This document shows, one piece after another, positions 32,373 through 41,164 of a stretch of 64,000 bases of DNA (positions are counted from its first letter, which is position 1; each line of letters begins with the position of its first letter). The translations under genes and the position numbers were made by a program. The notes under the pieces were generated by a model. That model worked only from the letters and a program-made list of their open reading frames with translations. It had not been told where the DNA came from and did no database searches. Source of the DNA: Pedobacter frigiditerrae (GTDB taxonomy: Bacteria > Bacteroidota > Bacteroidia > Sphingobacteriales > Sphingobacteriaceae); NCBI RefSeq assembly GCF_032678705.1, contig NZ_JAVTSS010000001.1, positions 1,860,001 to 1,924,000 of the forward strand, given 5' to 3'.

Positions 32373-33227
32373 ATGAAAACCATTTTAATTACTTGTTTCG
32401 GAATTTTTCTTTTCCTCAATGCCCATACCCAAAAACCAGATCCAGTTTTGGCTAGGGTATTTTATACCTATACCAATCAAACAGATACATTTAAAAATGG
32501 TAAACCACGTATCGAAAACATGTTATTGTTTTTTGGAAAGAATACATCATTATATACCAGCTACGATAAAATAAAGTACGAAATTTCTGAAGAGCAAAAG
32601 TTTTGGGCAATGATTGAAAGTGGCGCAGGCAGAGGTAAAGGTGTATTTATAATGGATGATACTTATAGGAAATTACTAACTACTACCGGATATTTATTTT
32701 TTGTTAAAGAAAATAAGTTTTATACAAAAGAAATGTTTTCATTTAGGAGTTACATCATAGAAGGGATCGCTCCCACTATAGATTGGAAGCTTAGTAAAGA
32801 CACCATCAGCCTTTCAGGTTTAAATTGCCAAAAAGCAACTGCAACTTTCGAGGGCAAAAACTGGGAGGTTTGGTATGCACCAAGCGTACCCTTTCCAGGC
32901 GGTCCGTGGAAGTTAAATGGCTTACCTGGTTTAATTGTAGAAGCTTATGATACCAACAAACAGATTTATTTCCAATTTGCAGGAATGGAGAATGCAAAAC
33001 TTGGCGATCATATACGCGATCGTGATGTGACAAAACAAGGTGGCAGCTCAAACACCTATAATGCAATTGACCAGATGTTTGGTCGTGATGTTGGTAATGC
33101 TTATTTCGAGAACATCATCCGTTTACCAATTGGCGCTGTTAGGATCACTAAAAAAGAGCTAGAAAAATTTAAGGAAGCTTTAAAGAATGATCCTGTAGGA
33201 TTTGAAAAAATACTATCTAGATATTAA
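32373..33227 (+). CDS. GLPGLI family protein, paralogue 1
   Basis: A 284-residue exported GLPGLI family protein. The signal peptide (MKTILITCFGIFLFLNAHTQ) is followed by the family body RVFYTYTNQTDTFKNGKPRIENMLL. The name-giving motif GPWKLNGLPGLIVEAYD (about residues 188-204) is just after QKATATFEGKNWEVWYAP. The biochemical function of the family is unknown; members are periplasmic or surface-exposed and commonly sit beside TonB-dependent receptors. This copy is the shortest of three in the cluster and is the most diverged. It has its own operator-like array and is separated by 196 bp from the second copy, which has one too. Confidence 0.85.
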   Translation: MKTILITCFGIFLFLNAHTQKPDPVLARVFYTYTNQTDTFKNGKPRIENMLLFFGKNTSLYTSYDKIKYEISEEQKFWAMIESGAGRGKGVFIMDDTYRKLLTTTGYLFFVKENKFYTKEMFSFRSYIIEGIAPTIDWKLSKDTISLSGLNCQKATATFEGKNWEVWYAPSVPFPGGPWKLNGLPGLIVEAYDTNKQIYFQFAGMENAKLGDHIRDRDVTKQGGSSNTYNAIDQMFGRDVGNAYFENIIRLPIGAVRITKKELEKFKEALKNDPVGFEKILSRY

Positions 33228-33370
33228 TTATCCCTCTTAAACCACCGTCCGTCGCTGGCGCAAGCGTGTCGCTTATGCCTAACGTTAAAACACCTACAAA
33301 ACATTAACCCTCCCTTCTAAACCATTTAAAAAACCTTCATTCGTTAAAAAGTGTTAAATCATTTTTATAA

Positions 33371-33404
33371 TTACGAAATAATCGTAGATTTACGAATAAT
33401 TAAT
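33371..33404 (+). promoter_or_regulatory. Putative BlaI-type operator of the second GLPGLI gene
   Basis: The half-sites TACGA-N5-TCGTA-N4-TACGA (33372-33395) share the core TCGTAGATTTACG (33382-33394) with the first GLPGLI promoter. The array ends about 20-30 bp before the ATG at 33424. Confidence 0.7.
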
Positions 33405-33423
33405 TACAGCTAATCAAATTTAT

Positions 33424-34398
33424 ATGAAAATTTTACTTACTACAATATTAGCCCTGTCTATAAGCACAGTTTCATTTGCCCAAAATCCTGATAAGGCATT
33501 AACCCGAGTGAGTTACAACTTTACCCACATTCAAGATACTACCCAAAAAGACAGACCTTATAAAGAGAACATGTTATTGTTAGTTGGTAAAAATGCTTCC
33601 GTTTATACGAGCTACGATAAAATCAACCAAGGCTTAGCGAGAAAAAAGCAGATAGAAGAACAAATGAAAAATCAAGCTGGCAACACCAATGTGAGTATCA
33701 CAGTTAAAAGCACTGGTTACACCCCTACTTCTTCAACAGATTATTTCTATTTCGCCAAAGAGAATAAATTCTTCACTAAAGAACGAATTTATAACTACTA
33801 TTTGGTAGAAGAACCTACCACAAAAAGCAATTGGAAAATCACAAAAGACACAACTAGTTTTTCTGGGGTACATTGCCAAAAAGCCACTGCCACCTTTAAG
33901 GGCAGAAAATGGACGGCTTGGTATGCTACAGAATTACCTTTCCAGAGCGGACCTTGGAAATTAAATGGTTTGCCTGGTTTAATCATCGAAGCCTATGATG
34001 ATACCAAAACTGTGTCCTTCCAATTCGCAGGAATGGAAAATGTGACTGAAACACCAAACGAACCTACAAAAACAAGTGTAAATAGTGGAACCCAAGTAAC
34101 AATGTCAGATGGAGGCGTTGCAGTATTTAGTGGTGGAGCTGGAGGTGTAAATAGCGTTAGTCCATATTTAGAAAGTGAAATTAAACTTCCAGCAGATGCG
34201 ATAAAAGCAACAAGACAAGAGCTAGACAAATTAAAAGAAGCTAGAAATAAAGACCCACAGGGATTTATGAAAACTCAAATGGCTGGTAGTAATGAAGGTA
34301 TCATCACGGTAACGGGCTATGCAATGTCTGGAACAGCTGGACCAACTTTGCCAAAAATTGTTTTGAATAATCCAATAGAATTACCAGAGAAGAAATAA
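33424..34398 (+). CDS. GLPGLI family protein, paralogue 2
   Basis: A 324-residue exported GLPGLI protein with signal peptide MKILLTTILALSISTVSFAQ. Landmarks are RVSYNFTHIQDTTQKDRPYKENMLL, the Cys-containing SGVHCQKATATFKGRKWTAWYA and GPWKLNGLPGLIIEAYDD. The C-terminal third (GGVAVFSGGAGGVNSVSP and on) is Gly-rich and variable, then shares LPADAIKATRQELDKLKEARNKDP with the third copy. It is much closer to paralogue 3 than to paralogue 1. A 157-bp gap containing palindromes separates it from paralogue 3, which lacks its own operator and so may be read from this promoter. Confidence 0.87.
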   Translation: MKILLTTILALSISTVSFAQNPDKALTRVSYNFTHIQDTTQKDRPYKENMLLLVGKNASVYTSYDKINQGLARKKQIEEQMKNQAGNTNVSITVKSTGYTPTSSTDYFYFAKENKFFTKERIYNYYLVEEPTTKSNWKITKDTTSFSGVHCQKATATFKGRKWTAWYATELPFQSGPWKLNGLPGLIIEAYDDTKTVSFQFAGMENVTETPNEPTKTSVNSGTQVTMSDGGVAVFSGGAGGVNSVSPYLESEIKLPADAIKATRQELDKLKEARNKDPQGFMKTQMAGSNEGIITVTGYAMSGTAGPTLPKIVLNNPIELPEKK

Positions 34399-34419
34399 CT
34401 ACAACACAATCACCTTGAT

Positions 34420-34506
34420 GCGTCATACCCAACTTGATTGGGTATCCTAATGCGATATAAATGCTCTTTAGAGATGACGCTTTACGATTCCCGTCTGCAC
34501 GGGAAT
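34420..34506. repeat. Palindromic element inside the GLPGLI operon
   Basis: The outer arms GCGTCAT (34420-34426) and ATGACGC (34474-34480) enclose a hairpin ATACCCAA-cttga-TTGGGTAT (34425-34445). A second hairpin ATTCCCGT-ctgc-ACGGGAAT (34487-34506) is followed by GACGA. It has the same design as the 1294-1382 element. Confidence 0.85.
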
Positions 34507-34555
34507 GACGATTTCGAGATGTATAATATTATTAAAAAACCAAACAAACAGACAA

Positions 34556-35521
34556 ATGAAAACCTTTTTAACCACTTTTTTAGCATTGGCAACTACAGTA
34601 GCTGCCTTTGCACAAACCTCAGATAAGGCTTTAGCAAGAGTTAGATATAGCTTTACACACATACAAGATACTATGCAGAAAGACAAACCCTATACCGAGA
34701 ATATGCTTTTGGTTATTGGCAAAAATGCTTCTGTTTACACCAGTTTCGACAAGATAAATCGTGATATAGAAACGCAAAAGGCTATTGCAGAACAGATGAA
34801 AAACCAAGCTGGTTCTAATAATTTCAGCATCAATATCAACAGATCAGGTTCAAGCCGAGTGTCAGACCTTGATTATTTTTACTTTGTAAATGAAAACAAG
34901 TTCTACACAAAAGAACGTCTAGTTACCAATTATCTTGTTGAAGAAGATGCACCTAAAATAAGTTGGAAAATAGCTAAAGACACTACAAGTCTTTCAGGTG
35001 TGCATTGTCAAAAAGCTACTGCTCATTTTAAAGGCAGAAACTGGACAGCTTGGTTTGCTCCAGACCTACCTTTTCAAAGCGGACCATGGAAATTGAATGG
35101 CTTACCAGGATTAATTGTTGAAGCTTATGATGAAACCAGAACTGTGCAATTCAAATTTGCTGGTTTTGAAAACGTAAAAGAAGAAGATGTAAAAGCAGCT
35201 GCAGCTAACGACCCAAAAATCACTGTCCCAGGCGGTGGTCCAGGTACCGTAAAAATTGTGGGTATGGATGTAGGCACAACTTATTTAGGCGCAGAAGTAA
35301 AACTTCCAGCAGATGCTGTAAAAACCACCAGAAAAGAATTAGACAAGCTAAAAGAAGCTAGAGATAAAGACCCACAAGGATTTATGAATGCCCAAATGGC
35401 CGCTCAGGGTGTTACAATGGCTCAAGGCACAAGCATCAGAAGAACTGTTGGAGGTCCAAGTGGCGGTGCACCTGTTAAAATCGTAATCAACAATCCAATC
35501 GAATTACCTGAAACCAAATGA
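34556..35521 (+). CDS. GLPGLI family protein, paralogue 3
   Basis: GLPGLI protein, 321 residues from the ATG at 34556, which gives a clean signal peptide (MKTFLTTFLALATTVAAFAQ). An upstream frame from 34505 runs through repeat DNA and is rejected. It shares RVRYSFTHIQDTMQKDKPYTENMLL, SGVHCQKATAHFKGRNWTAW and GPWKLNGLPGLIVEAYDE with paralogue 2. Its C-terminus ends in PVKIVINNPIELPETK, close to that of paralogue 2. Its stop overlaps the start of the TonB-receptor-like gene by four bases (ATGA at 35518-35521), so the two are translationally coupled. This makes it likely that GLPGLI protein and receptor work together at the outer membrane. Confidence 0.88.
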   Translation: MKTFLTTFLALATTVAAFAQTSDKALARVRYSFTHIQDTMQKDKPYTENMLLVIGKNASVYTSFDKINRDIETQKAIAEQMKNQAGSNNFSININRSGSSRVSDLDYFYFVNENKFYTKERLVTNYLVEEDAPKISWKIAKDTTSLSGVHCQKATAHFKGRNWTAWFAPDLPFQSGPWKLNGLPGLIVEAYDETRTVQFKFAGFENVKEEDVKAAAANDPKITVPGGGPGTVKIVGMDVGTTYLGAEVKLPADAVKTTRKELDKLKEARDKDPQGFMNAQMAAQGVTMAQGTSIRRTVGGPSGGAPVKIVINNPIELPETK

Positions 35522-38166
35522 GAGCCTTAATCATCACCCTATGCTTTTTCTTATTTGGTTTTGCATCAGCCTTTGCGCAAAAACAAATCAAGGGGAAAGT
35601 AAAAGATACAAAAGGAGCTCCCGTTGTATCTGCCAATGTAAATTTAAAAGACAAGGAAGGCAACATTTTAAGTTTTACTAGAACAGATGATAAAGGAAAT
35701 TTCACTTTATCTTTTACTGAAGAAAATAAGGATTTATCTATCGAAGCGACAACCATTGGTTATGAGAAAAAAATCATAGCAGTTACTGAGTTAAATAAAA
35801 TTTACGATTTGGTAATGAAAGATAGCGAAATCAACCTCAAAACTGTCGTTGTAAAAAATCGCCCTGCGCTAAGTGTAAATGGCGATACCTTGAGCTATAA
35901 AACTTCTGACTTTGCCGATAAACAAGATAGATCCATAGGCGACGTACTTAAAAAAATGCCAGGTATCGAGGTGAGCGAAGATGGCAAAGTTAGTTACAAT
36001 GGCAAGGGAATTTCGGCACTTTATATAGATGGAGACAATGTTTTAGATGATAAATACAGCATTGGCACCAAAAGCATTCCCCAAGGCGCTGTAGATAAAG
36101 TACAGGTGATAGAAAAAGACCAGCCCATAAAAATGCTTCGCAAAAACAACATGAGCGATGACGTGGCTTTAAATTTAGTAATGAAAGAAGAAGCTAAATT
36201 AAAAGTAATGGGCGACATTAGAGCTGGTTTAGGGACTCCAGATCGGTTTGACGGCAATGCCAACGCCATGCTATTTAAAAAGAAAACAAAATTCATCAAT
36301 AATCTTAAAGGGAATAATGTTGGCATAGATCCAGGTATTGATTTAACGTCTTTTAATCCATTTAATTCAGGTAATGATAAACCAAGCGGTTTTCTTTCTG
36401 CAGGTGCGGCTGGTGTACCTACCCTACCGCAAAAAAGAACATTGTTCAATAAAGCCGGACTGGCAAACCTAAATAACTTGTATAAGTTTAGCGAGGAGTT
36501 GCAAGTAAAAGCAAATGTTGCTTATTTGTACGACCAAAGAGACCAACAATACAGCAAATTCTCTGAGACTTATCTTTCTGGCCAAACCATTACTTATAAC
36601 GAATTGCAACAAAACGCAATTAATCCACAAAAATTCCAAGCTAAATTAAATGTTTTGGCTAATGCCGATGACCATTATTTCAGCAATAACCTAGTCACCA
36701 ATTATAGTTTAAACAATACTGCTTCTAGCATAGTTACAAATGGGATTGGTGCAAACCAGGCTTTAAACCAGAAAAACTTTGAGATATCTAACGAGTTGAG
36801 TTATCGTAAAAAACTAAAATCAGAAAATACCTTTAATTTTTTCTCTTTCATCAGCAGAACAACTCAACCAGAAGTGTTAAACATTAATCCAGGATTAAAT
36901 GAGGCCATATTAAACAATAACCAACCGTTTGCCGGTTTAAATCAATATGTAAAATTACCTACTTGGTATACTAATAATTACACCTCTTTTGCTTTTGTAA
37001 ATAACAAGTTTACGCAGACTTACAGAGTTGGTTTTAATGTACAACACCAAGAGCTTGGTTCAGAATTGTATCGTGTACAAAACAGTGGCAATACAGAATT
37101 GGTTTCGTCGCAGATGACCAATAATCTAGCTTGGTTAAAAAGCAAAATCTACACTGATGCCACCTACGAATATAATTCAGGTAATTTTAAAGCAAGCCTT
37201 GGTCTACCAGTAAGCTACAATTACATTAACTATGAAGATGAAACAAAGAGTCTAGATAAAAATTTGCACAGGGTATTTGTTAATCCATCCTTAAGCCTTA
37301 AATACCAAACTGGTATAGAAAATTACGTAACCGCTAACTATAGCTACAACAACAGTTTAGGAGGTATAGACGATGTTTATCGTGGAACAATTTTAAAGAA
37401 TTACCGATCATTATTTGCCAATGATGCCCCAATAACAGAAAGTAAATCTCAATCTGTTGGTGCAGCTTTTAATTTCCGCAAGGCGATGCAAATGTTTTTC
37501 TTTAACCTAAACGCAAATTATACTACTTCTACTGTAAATACCATATCATCTTATAACTTATCTAACAACATTCAACAACGCGTGGTTATATCATTGCCAA
37601 ATGACATGAAAAGCTTAGCCTTTGCTGCAAATGCAAGTAAATATCTTTTCAAGTTAAGAAGCACGGTAAATGTTGGCGCAAGTTTTAACCAAGCTACTTT
37701 TGAGCAATTGCAAAATAACGAATTATTACCTTTCACTTCTCAATCACTCGCCTATAAAGCAGGGATCGATTCTAAGATAAATAACTTCATCAATTGGTCT
37801 TACAATGCTACTTTTGCCATTAGCACTAATAAAACCACAAGCGCAAGTGCCATAAAAAACAACAATCAACAGTTAAGACAGCAATCATCAATAACTGCAA
37901 CAGCGTTTAAAAGTGTATTCATGACCTTGTCTGCTGAACATATATTTACACATCAAACCACACAACCAGATCTAAAATATTTATTCGCTGATTTTAATGT
38001 GAGGTACAGATTTATAAAATTGAAAACAGATTTAGAATTTGGTGTAACAAACCTAGCAAACATCAAAAAATTTGAAGCCAATTACCTTTCCGCTAACTCT
38101 TTCTCATCAGGCACTTATTATATACCTGGTAGGGTTGCAATGATGAAAGCCACATTTAATTTTTAG
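35518..38166 (+). CDS. TonB-receptor-like outer-membrane beta-barrel protein of the GLPGLI operon
   Basis: An 882-residue outer-membrane protein. The signal peptide (FGFASAFAQ) is followed by a carboxypeptidase-regulatory-like domain (about 22-95, KGKVKDTKGAPVVSANVNLKD). Next comes a plug-like domain (about 105-220, LKKMPGIEVSEDGKVSYNGK) and then a long beta-barrel that ends in MMKATFNF with terminal Phe. This is the type that recurs beside GLPGLI genes. No SusD partner is present, and no clear N-terminal TonB box is seen, so energy-dependent transport is not certain. It starts inside the stop of the GLPGLI gene. A terminator follows 60 bp after the stop, ending the operon. Confidence 0.85.
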   Translation: MRALIITLCFFLFGFASAFAQKQIKGKVKDTKGAPVVSANVNLKDKEGNILSFTRTDDKGNFTLSFTEENKDLSIEATTIGYEKKIIAVTELNKIYDLVMKDSEINLKTVVVKNRPALSVNGDTLSYKTSDFADKQDRSIGDVLKKMPGIEVSEDGKVSYNGKGISALYIDGDNVLDDKYSIGTKSIPQGAVDKVQVIEKDQPIKMLRKNNMSDDVALNLVMKEEAKLKVMGDIRAGLGTPDRFDGNANAMLFKKKTKFINNLKGNNVGIDPGIDLTSFNPFNSGNDKPSGFLSAGAAGVPTLPQKRTLFNKAGLANLNNLYKFSEELQVKANVAYLYDQRDQQYSKFSETYLSGQTITYNELQQNAINPQKFQAKLNVLANADDHYFSNNLVTNYSLNNTASSIVTNGIGANQALNQKNFEISNELSYRKKLKSENTFNFFSFISRTTQPEVLNINPGLNEAILNNNQPFAGLNQYVKLPTWYTNNYTSFAFVNNKFTQTYRVGFNVQHQELGSELYRVQNSGNTELVSSQMTNNLAWLKSKIYTDATYEYNSGNFKASLGLPVSYNYINYEDETKSLDKNLHRVFVNPSLSLKYQTGIENYVTANYSYNNSLGGIDDVYRGTILKNYRSLFANDAPITESKSQSVGAAFNFRKAMQMFFFNLNANYTTSTVNTISSYNLSNNIQQRVVISLPNDMKSLAFAANASKYLFKLRSTVNVGASFNQATFEQLQNNELLPFTSQSLAYKAGIDSKINNFINWSYNATFAISTNKTTSASAIKNNNQQLRQQSSITATAFKSVFMTLSAEHIFTHQTTQPDLKYLFADFNVRYRFIKLKTDLEFGVTNLANIKKFEANYLSANSFSSGTYYIPGRVAMMKATFNF

Positions 38167-38225
38167 GTTATTAGCCTGGATGGGCGAAATAATTAGTTAA
38201 TAGTTAATACACACTAAAAATGAAG

Positions 38226-38259
38226 AGCCCTGAAACTGTAAAGTTGAAGGGCTTTTTTT
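38226..38259 (+). terminator. Terminator of the GLPGLI operon
   Basis: The stem AGCCCT/AGGGCT (38226-38231, 38248-38253) has a 16-base loop containing a weak inner pairing and is followed by Ts to 38259. Confidence 0.7.
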
Positions 38260-38267
38260 CTTTTGTA

Positions 38268-38312
38268 GTCATCCGATGAATATATGAAACCATACCATAT
38301 TCATCGGATGAC
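38268..38312. repeat. 15-bp perfect inverted repeat GTCATCCGATGAATA
   Basis: Arms 38268-38282 and 38298-38312 are perfect inverted copies. The core ATTCATCGG is shared with 3172-3207 and 19336-19345. The rest of 38313-38612 is gene-free repeat debris. Confidence 0.9.
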
Positions 38313-38612
38313 TAATTTTACTTTGATATCTATTTCTCAGAAAAGCAAATACACCATTCCAACTTAAGGTCAGCCCTGCCCTTTGCTACAAGTCCTCGCC
38401 TCGTACCTCGTCTGTGGGCTTTTCGCTTCGGTCAGGTTTATGATACAAAGGACAGGAAAACTATTTCCGGTTTCCTTGCACAAGCCCAAGTTAAATAGCC
38501 CAGTCCCGATAGTTATCGGGAGAAGCAATATCCTTTTGTAATGTCATCCTGAGCGTACCTGTCCCGACTTCTTCGGGAGTCGAAGGAAGTACAAAAGATT
38601 TAGCTGAAAGCT

Positions 38613-38652
38613 GGACTAACATAAATTTATACACCACAATTGCGCTTCAAAA
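38613..38652 (+). repeat. GGACTAACAT element, copy 3 (diverged)
   Basis: GGACTAACAT (38613-38622), then ATTGCGCTTCAAAA, parallels 23643-23684 in order and spacing. It precedes the Nudix hydrolase gene by about 40 bp, as copy 1 precedes rnr by about 100 bp. Confidence 0.6.
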
Positions 38653-38690
38653 ACCTTAAACTTTACTACATTTAGCTCAATTAAACAGAG

Positions 38691-39269
38691 ATGATAAAAG
38701 ACGTAAAAATTTTAAAAACAGAACTGCTTTCAGATAATTGGTATATTCTTAAAAAGTTAACTTATGAGTACTTAAAAAAGGATGGCACTCATCAACAACA
38801 GACTAGAGAAGTTTATGATAGAGGAAATGGCGCAACAATTTTACTTTATAACAAAGCACAGCAAACGGTTATTTTAACCAAACAATTTAGGTTGCCAACT
38901 TTTGTAAATGGTAATGAAGATGGCATGTTGATAGAAGCTTGCGCTGGTTTATTAGACAAAGACAATCCAGAAGACTGCATTAAACGTGAAACTGAAGAAG
39001 AAACAGGTTACAAAATTAAAGATGTTCGTAAAATTTATGAAGTCTACATGTCACCTGGTTCAGTTACCGAAAAGCTTTATTTTTTCATTGCAGAATACGA
39101 TAGCGAAATGAAAATTAACGATGGTGGTGGTGTAGAAGGAGAAGAAGAAAACATCGAAGTATTAGAATTATTAATTGATGATGCAATGGAAATGATGGAT
39201 AGTGGAGAGATAAGAGATGCCAAGACAATCATGCTTTTACAATATATCAAACTAAAAAACATATTATAA
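38691..39269 (+). CDS. nudK: Nudix hydrolase, GDP-mannose pyrophosphatase (NudK) type
   Basis: A 192-residue Nudix hydrolase of the NudK/ADP-sugar pyrophosphatase type. The Nudix box is intact: the GLLDKDNPEDCIKRETEEET run (about 83-102, with Gly-Tyr next) keeps the REUxEE metal-binding glutamates. The upstream segment LTKQFRLPTFVNGNEDG is typical of nucleoside-diphosphate-sugar hydrolases, as is PGSVTEKLYFFIAEY after the box. It likely cleaves GDP-mannose or a related NDP-sugar to a sugar phosphate and NMP. It is a monocistronic gene, ended by the hairpin at 39271-39300. The exact substrate is inferred from the family. Confidence 0.85.
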   Translation: MIKDVKILKTELLSDNWYILKKLTYEYLKKDGTHQQQTREVYDRGNGATILLYNKAQQTVILTKQFRLPTFVNGNEDGMLIEACAGLLDKDNPEDCIKRETEEETGYKIKDVRKIYEVYMSPGSVTEKLYFFIAEYDSEMKINDGGGVEGEEENIEVLELLIDDAMEMMDSGEIRDAKTIMLLQYIKLKNIL

Positions 39270-39270
39270 A

Positions 39271-39300
39271 AAAACCTCAAGCTTAAGGGCTTGAGGTTTT
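39271..39300. terminator. Bidirectional terminator between nudK-like gene and blaR1-like gene
   Basis: The 12-bp stem AAAACCTCAAGC/GCTTGAGGTTTT (39271-39282, 39289-39300) has a 6-base loop and A and T runs at both ends. It serves two convergent genes. Confidence 0.9.
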
Positions 39301-39319
39301 TTTATAAATTTTGTTGCAG

Positions 39320-40795
39320 TTAAGGATTAGTTTTTTTGCCGTAACCAACAACCGTTACTTCTTGGATCGTCTTAGCTCTTTGAATGGTTACATTCTTTAT
39401 CTCATCTGGCTTTATTTTATTTAAATCTTCCTGACTAATCTTTTGTCCATTTAAATAAATAACCCCACTTGCTCTTCTCGTTGCACTATCTGGTAGCTTT
39501 GTGCCAGTTTTGAAACCTCTAACAATAACGGTCTCAGTATATGGCTTATCTGCAATTGTAACTGGCACTTCTGAACCATGTAATCTAATAGATATATTTT
39601 CAACCTTTGGTTCTCTATTATCTCCTAAAGAATCTGTTTTAAGCATAAACATTCCAGCAACTCTAGCTTTTACATTTGCCGGTAACCCTTCTCTTCTTGC
39701 AATAATGAAAGCTTTTTCTGGTGTTAGGTCTGGCAATGACGAATACGCAGAATCTGTTATGATATTAATTGTATTTACTATAAAATCAAACTTTAATGAT
39801 GTAGTATCCTTAGTAATATCAATAGTTTTAGCAAAAATTTTCTTTTTAACAGTTTGCTTTTTCTCAACTGCAGGAGTTTCATCTTTCTCTATAATTCTTG
39901 CATAGATTAATGCTTGTTTTATTGGCGCAAGATGTTTTTTAACATCCTTTTTAGATACTGTAAAGGCCAATGTAGTTAGCAATAGAACTGGCAAAACTAA
40001 CATGTAACGACTTAAAGTTAATTTTGATGAACGTTTAGCATTCATCATTTTAATGCGTTTTTTTAAGTCAGAAAGGTTAAAGTTATTTACAATTTCTACA
40101 GCTGGCATTAAATTTCCAACATCTAATAAACTGTATTGGTAAGCTTTTTTATCTACTCCTTTTTTCAATATTTTTTCATCAGTTATAAACTCTAGGTTTT
40201 CCTTAACTGCTTTTTTCATTAGCCAAACTCCTGGATTAAACCAGTAGAAAACCACGCTTAATTCTGCTAAAATAATATCCAACGAATGCCATTGTTTAAC
40301 GTGAATTTGCTCATGCTCTAAAATCGTTTGCAATTCTCTTTCTTGGTGCAATGATGGATTGATATAAACGGTTTGCCAAAATGAAAACGGACCAACTGGC
40401 TCATTTAAAATCCTTACCTCAAAGTTTGCTACAGAGCCTGGCGCAGATTTTTTATGCATTCTGTAAAGTGAAACAAATTGAATAATCAACCTGAAAGCCA
40501 TAAACACTACTCCAGCATAAAATAAAGCAGCAATCCACTGCCAATATTCTCCAATAAAGCTAGATGGCACCAACTGTTTTACTTGCGGTACAAAAGCTGC
40601 TACTTGCGGACTTTGTTTATGAAAAAAATCAGTTAAATCAATAAAGGGATAAATGGTACCGAAAAGAATACCGAATGCTAAAAACACACGATTAATGACA
40701 TAAAATGTTAAGCGACGAAGAATAAGATAATAAGCTGCTGCAAATAAAATGAGTACCAAATTTATCTTAAGCAGAATGATAAAAAAATGTGGCAT
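39320..40795 (-). CDS. BlaR1-type M56 metalloprotease sensor with plug-like C-terminus
   Basis: Membrane-embedded M56 zinc metalloprotease of the BlaR1/MecR1 type, 491 residues from the ATG at 40795. That start lies 4 bp after the blaI stop (TAAGG then TTATG); a start at 40819 would overlap blaI by 20 bases. Several helices surround the protease motif LEHEQIHVKQW (HExxH near residue 170). A further helix (about 262-280) separates the protease from an extracytoplasmic domain with no beta-lactam-sensor motif. The C-terminus (VIYLNGQKISQEDLNKIKPDE to TVVGYGKK) resembles a TonB-receptor plug segment. By family logic it senses an envelope signal and triggers cleavage of the BlaI repressor. Confidence 0.85.
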   Translation of the reverse strand: MPHFFIILLKINLVLILFAAAYYLILRRLTFYVINRVFLAFGILFGTIYPFIDLTDFFHKQSPQVAAFVPQVKQLVPSSFIGEYWQWIAALFYAGVVFMAFRLIIQFVSLYRMHKKSAPGSVANFEVRILNEPVGPFSFWQTVYINPSLHQERELQTILEHEQIHVKQWHSLDIILAELSVVFYWFNPGVWLMKKAVKENLEFITDEKILKKGVDKKAYQYSLLDVGNLMPAVEIVNNFNLSDLKKRIKMMNAKRSSKLTLSRYMLVLPVLLLTTLAFTVSKKDVKKHLAPIKQALIYARIIEKDETPAVEKKQTVKKKIFAKTIDITKDTTSLKFDFIVNTINIITDSAYSSLPDLTPEKAFIIARREGLPANVKARVAGMFMLKTDSLGDNREPKVENISIRLHGSEVPVTIADKPYTETVIVRGFKTGTKLPDSATRRASGVIYLNGQKISQEDLNKIKPDEIKNVTIQRAKTIQEVTVVGYGKKTNP

Positions 40796-40799
40796 AACC

Positions 40800-41162
40800 T
40801 TATTTTTTTGGGTTCTCAATTAGATTGATTATTTCTTTCAATTCATCTGCACTGATCTTGTTATCCTTTGCAAAAAAGGCAACTAATTCTTTATAAGAAC
40901 TTTGGAAATAATTATTCACAAAGCCATTCATGAAACGTTTTTTATACTCCGCTTCCTTAACTTTTGCACTGTAACGATTAGCATTTGCATAACGCTCGCT
41001 TTTAAGGAAACCTTTTCGTTCTAGATTTTTTACTGTTGATGCTAAAGTTGTATAGGGCGGTTTCGGCTCTGGCATTGCATCCATAAAGTCTTTAATAAAA
41101 CCTGCTCCAACCTGCCAAATGGCCAACATCGCTTCCTCTTCTTGTAGTGTTAACTTCTCCAT
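40800..41162 (-). CDS. BlaI/MecI/CopY-family transcriptional repressor
   Basis: A 120-residue winged-helix repressor of the BlaI/MecI family. The DNA-binding domain is LTLQEEEAMLAIWQVGAGFIKDFM through TTLASTVKNLERKGFL, the recognition helix being about residues 38-53. The C-terminal helices (about 80-118) serve dimerisation and would hold the site cut by the partner protease. It precedes the M56 sensor gene by 4 bp. Its own promoter carries the TCGTA/TACGA half-site array at 41165-41190, 3 bp from its start codon, indicating autorepression. The same array stands before two GLPGLI genes about 8-9 kb away, which makes them likely targets. Confidence 0.92.
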   Translation of the reverse strand: MEKLTLQEEEAMLAIWQVGAGFIKDFMDAMPEPKPPYTTLASTVKNLERKGFLKSERYANANRYSAKVKEAEYKKRFMNGFVNNYFQSSYKELVAFFAKDNKISADELKEIINLIENPKK

Positions 41163-41164
41163 TA

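Noticed and set aside
34438..34626. 62-codon frame upstream of GLPGLI paralogue 3
   Set aside because: Its N-terminal part is the palindromic element at 34420-34506 and the rest is an out-of-frame shadow of the third GLPGLI gene.
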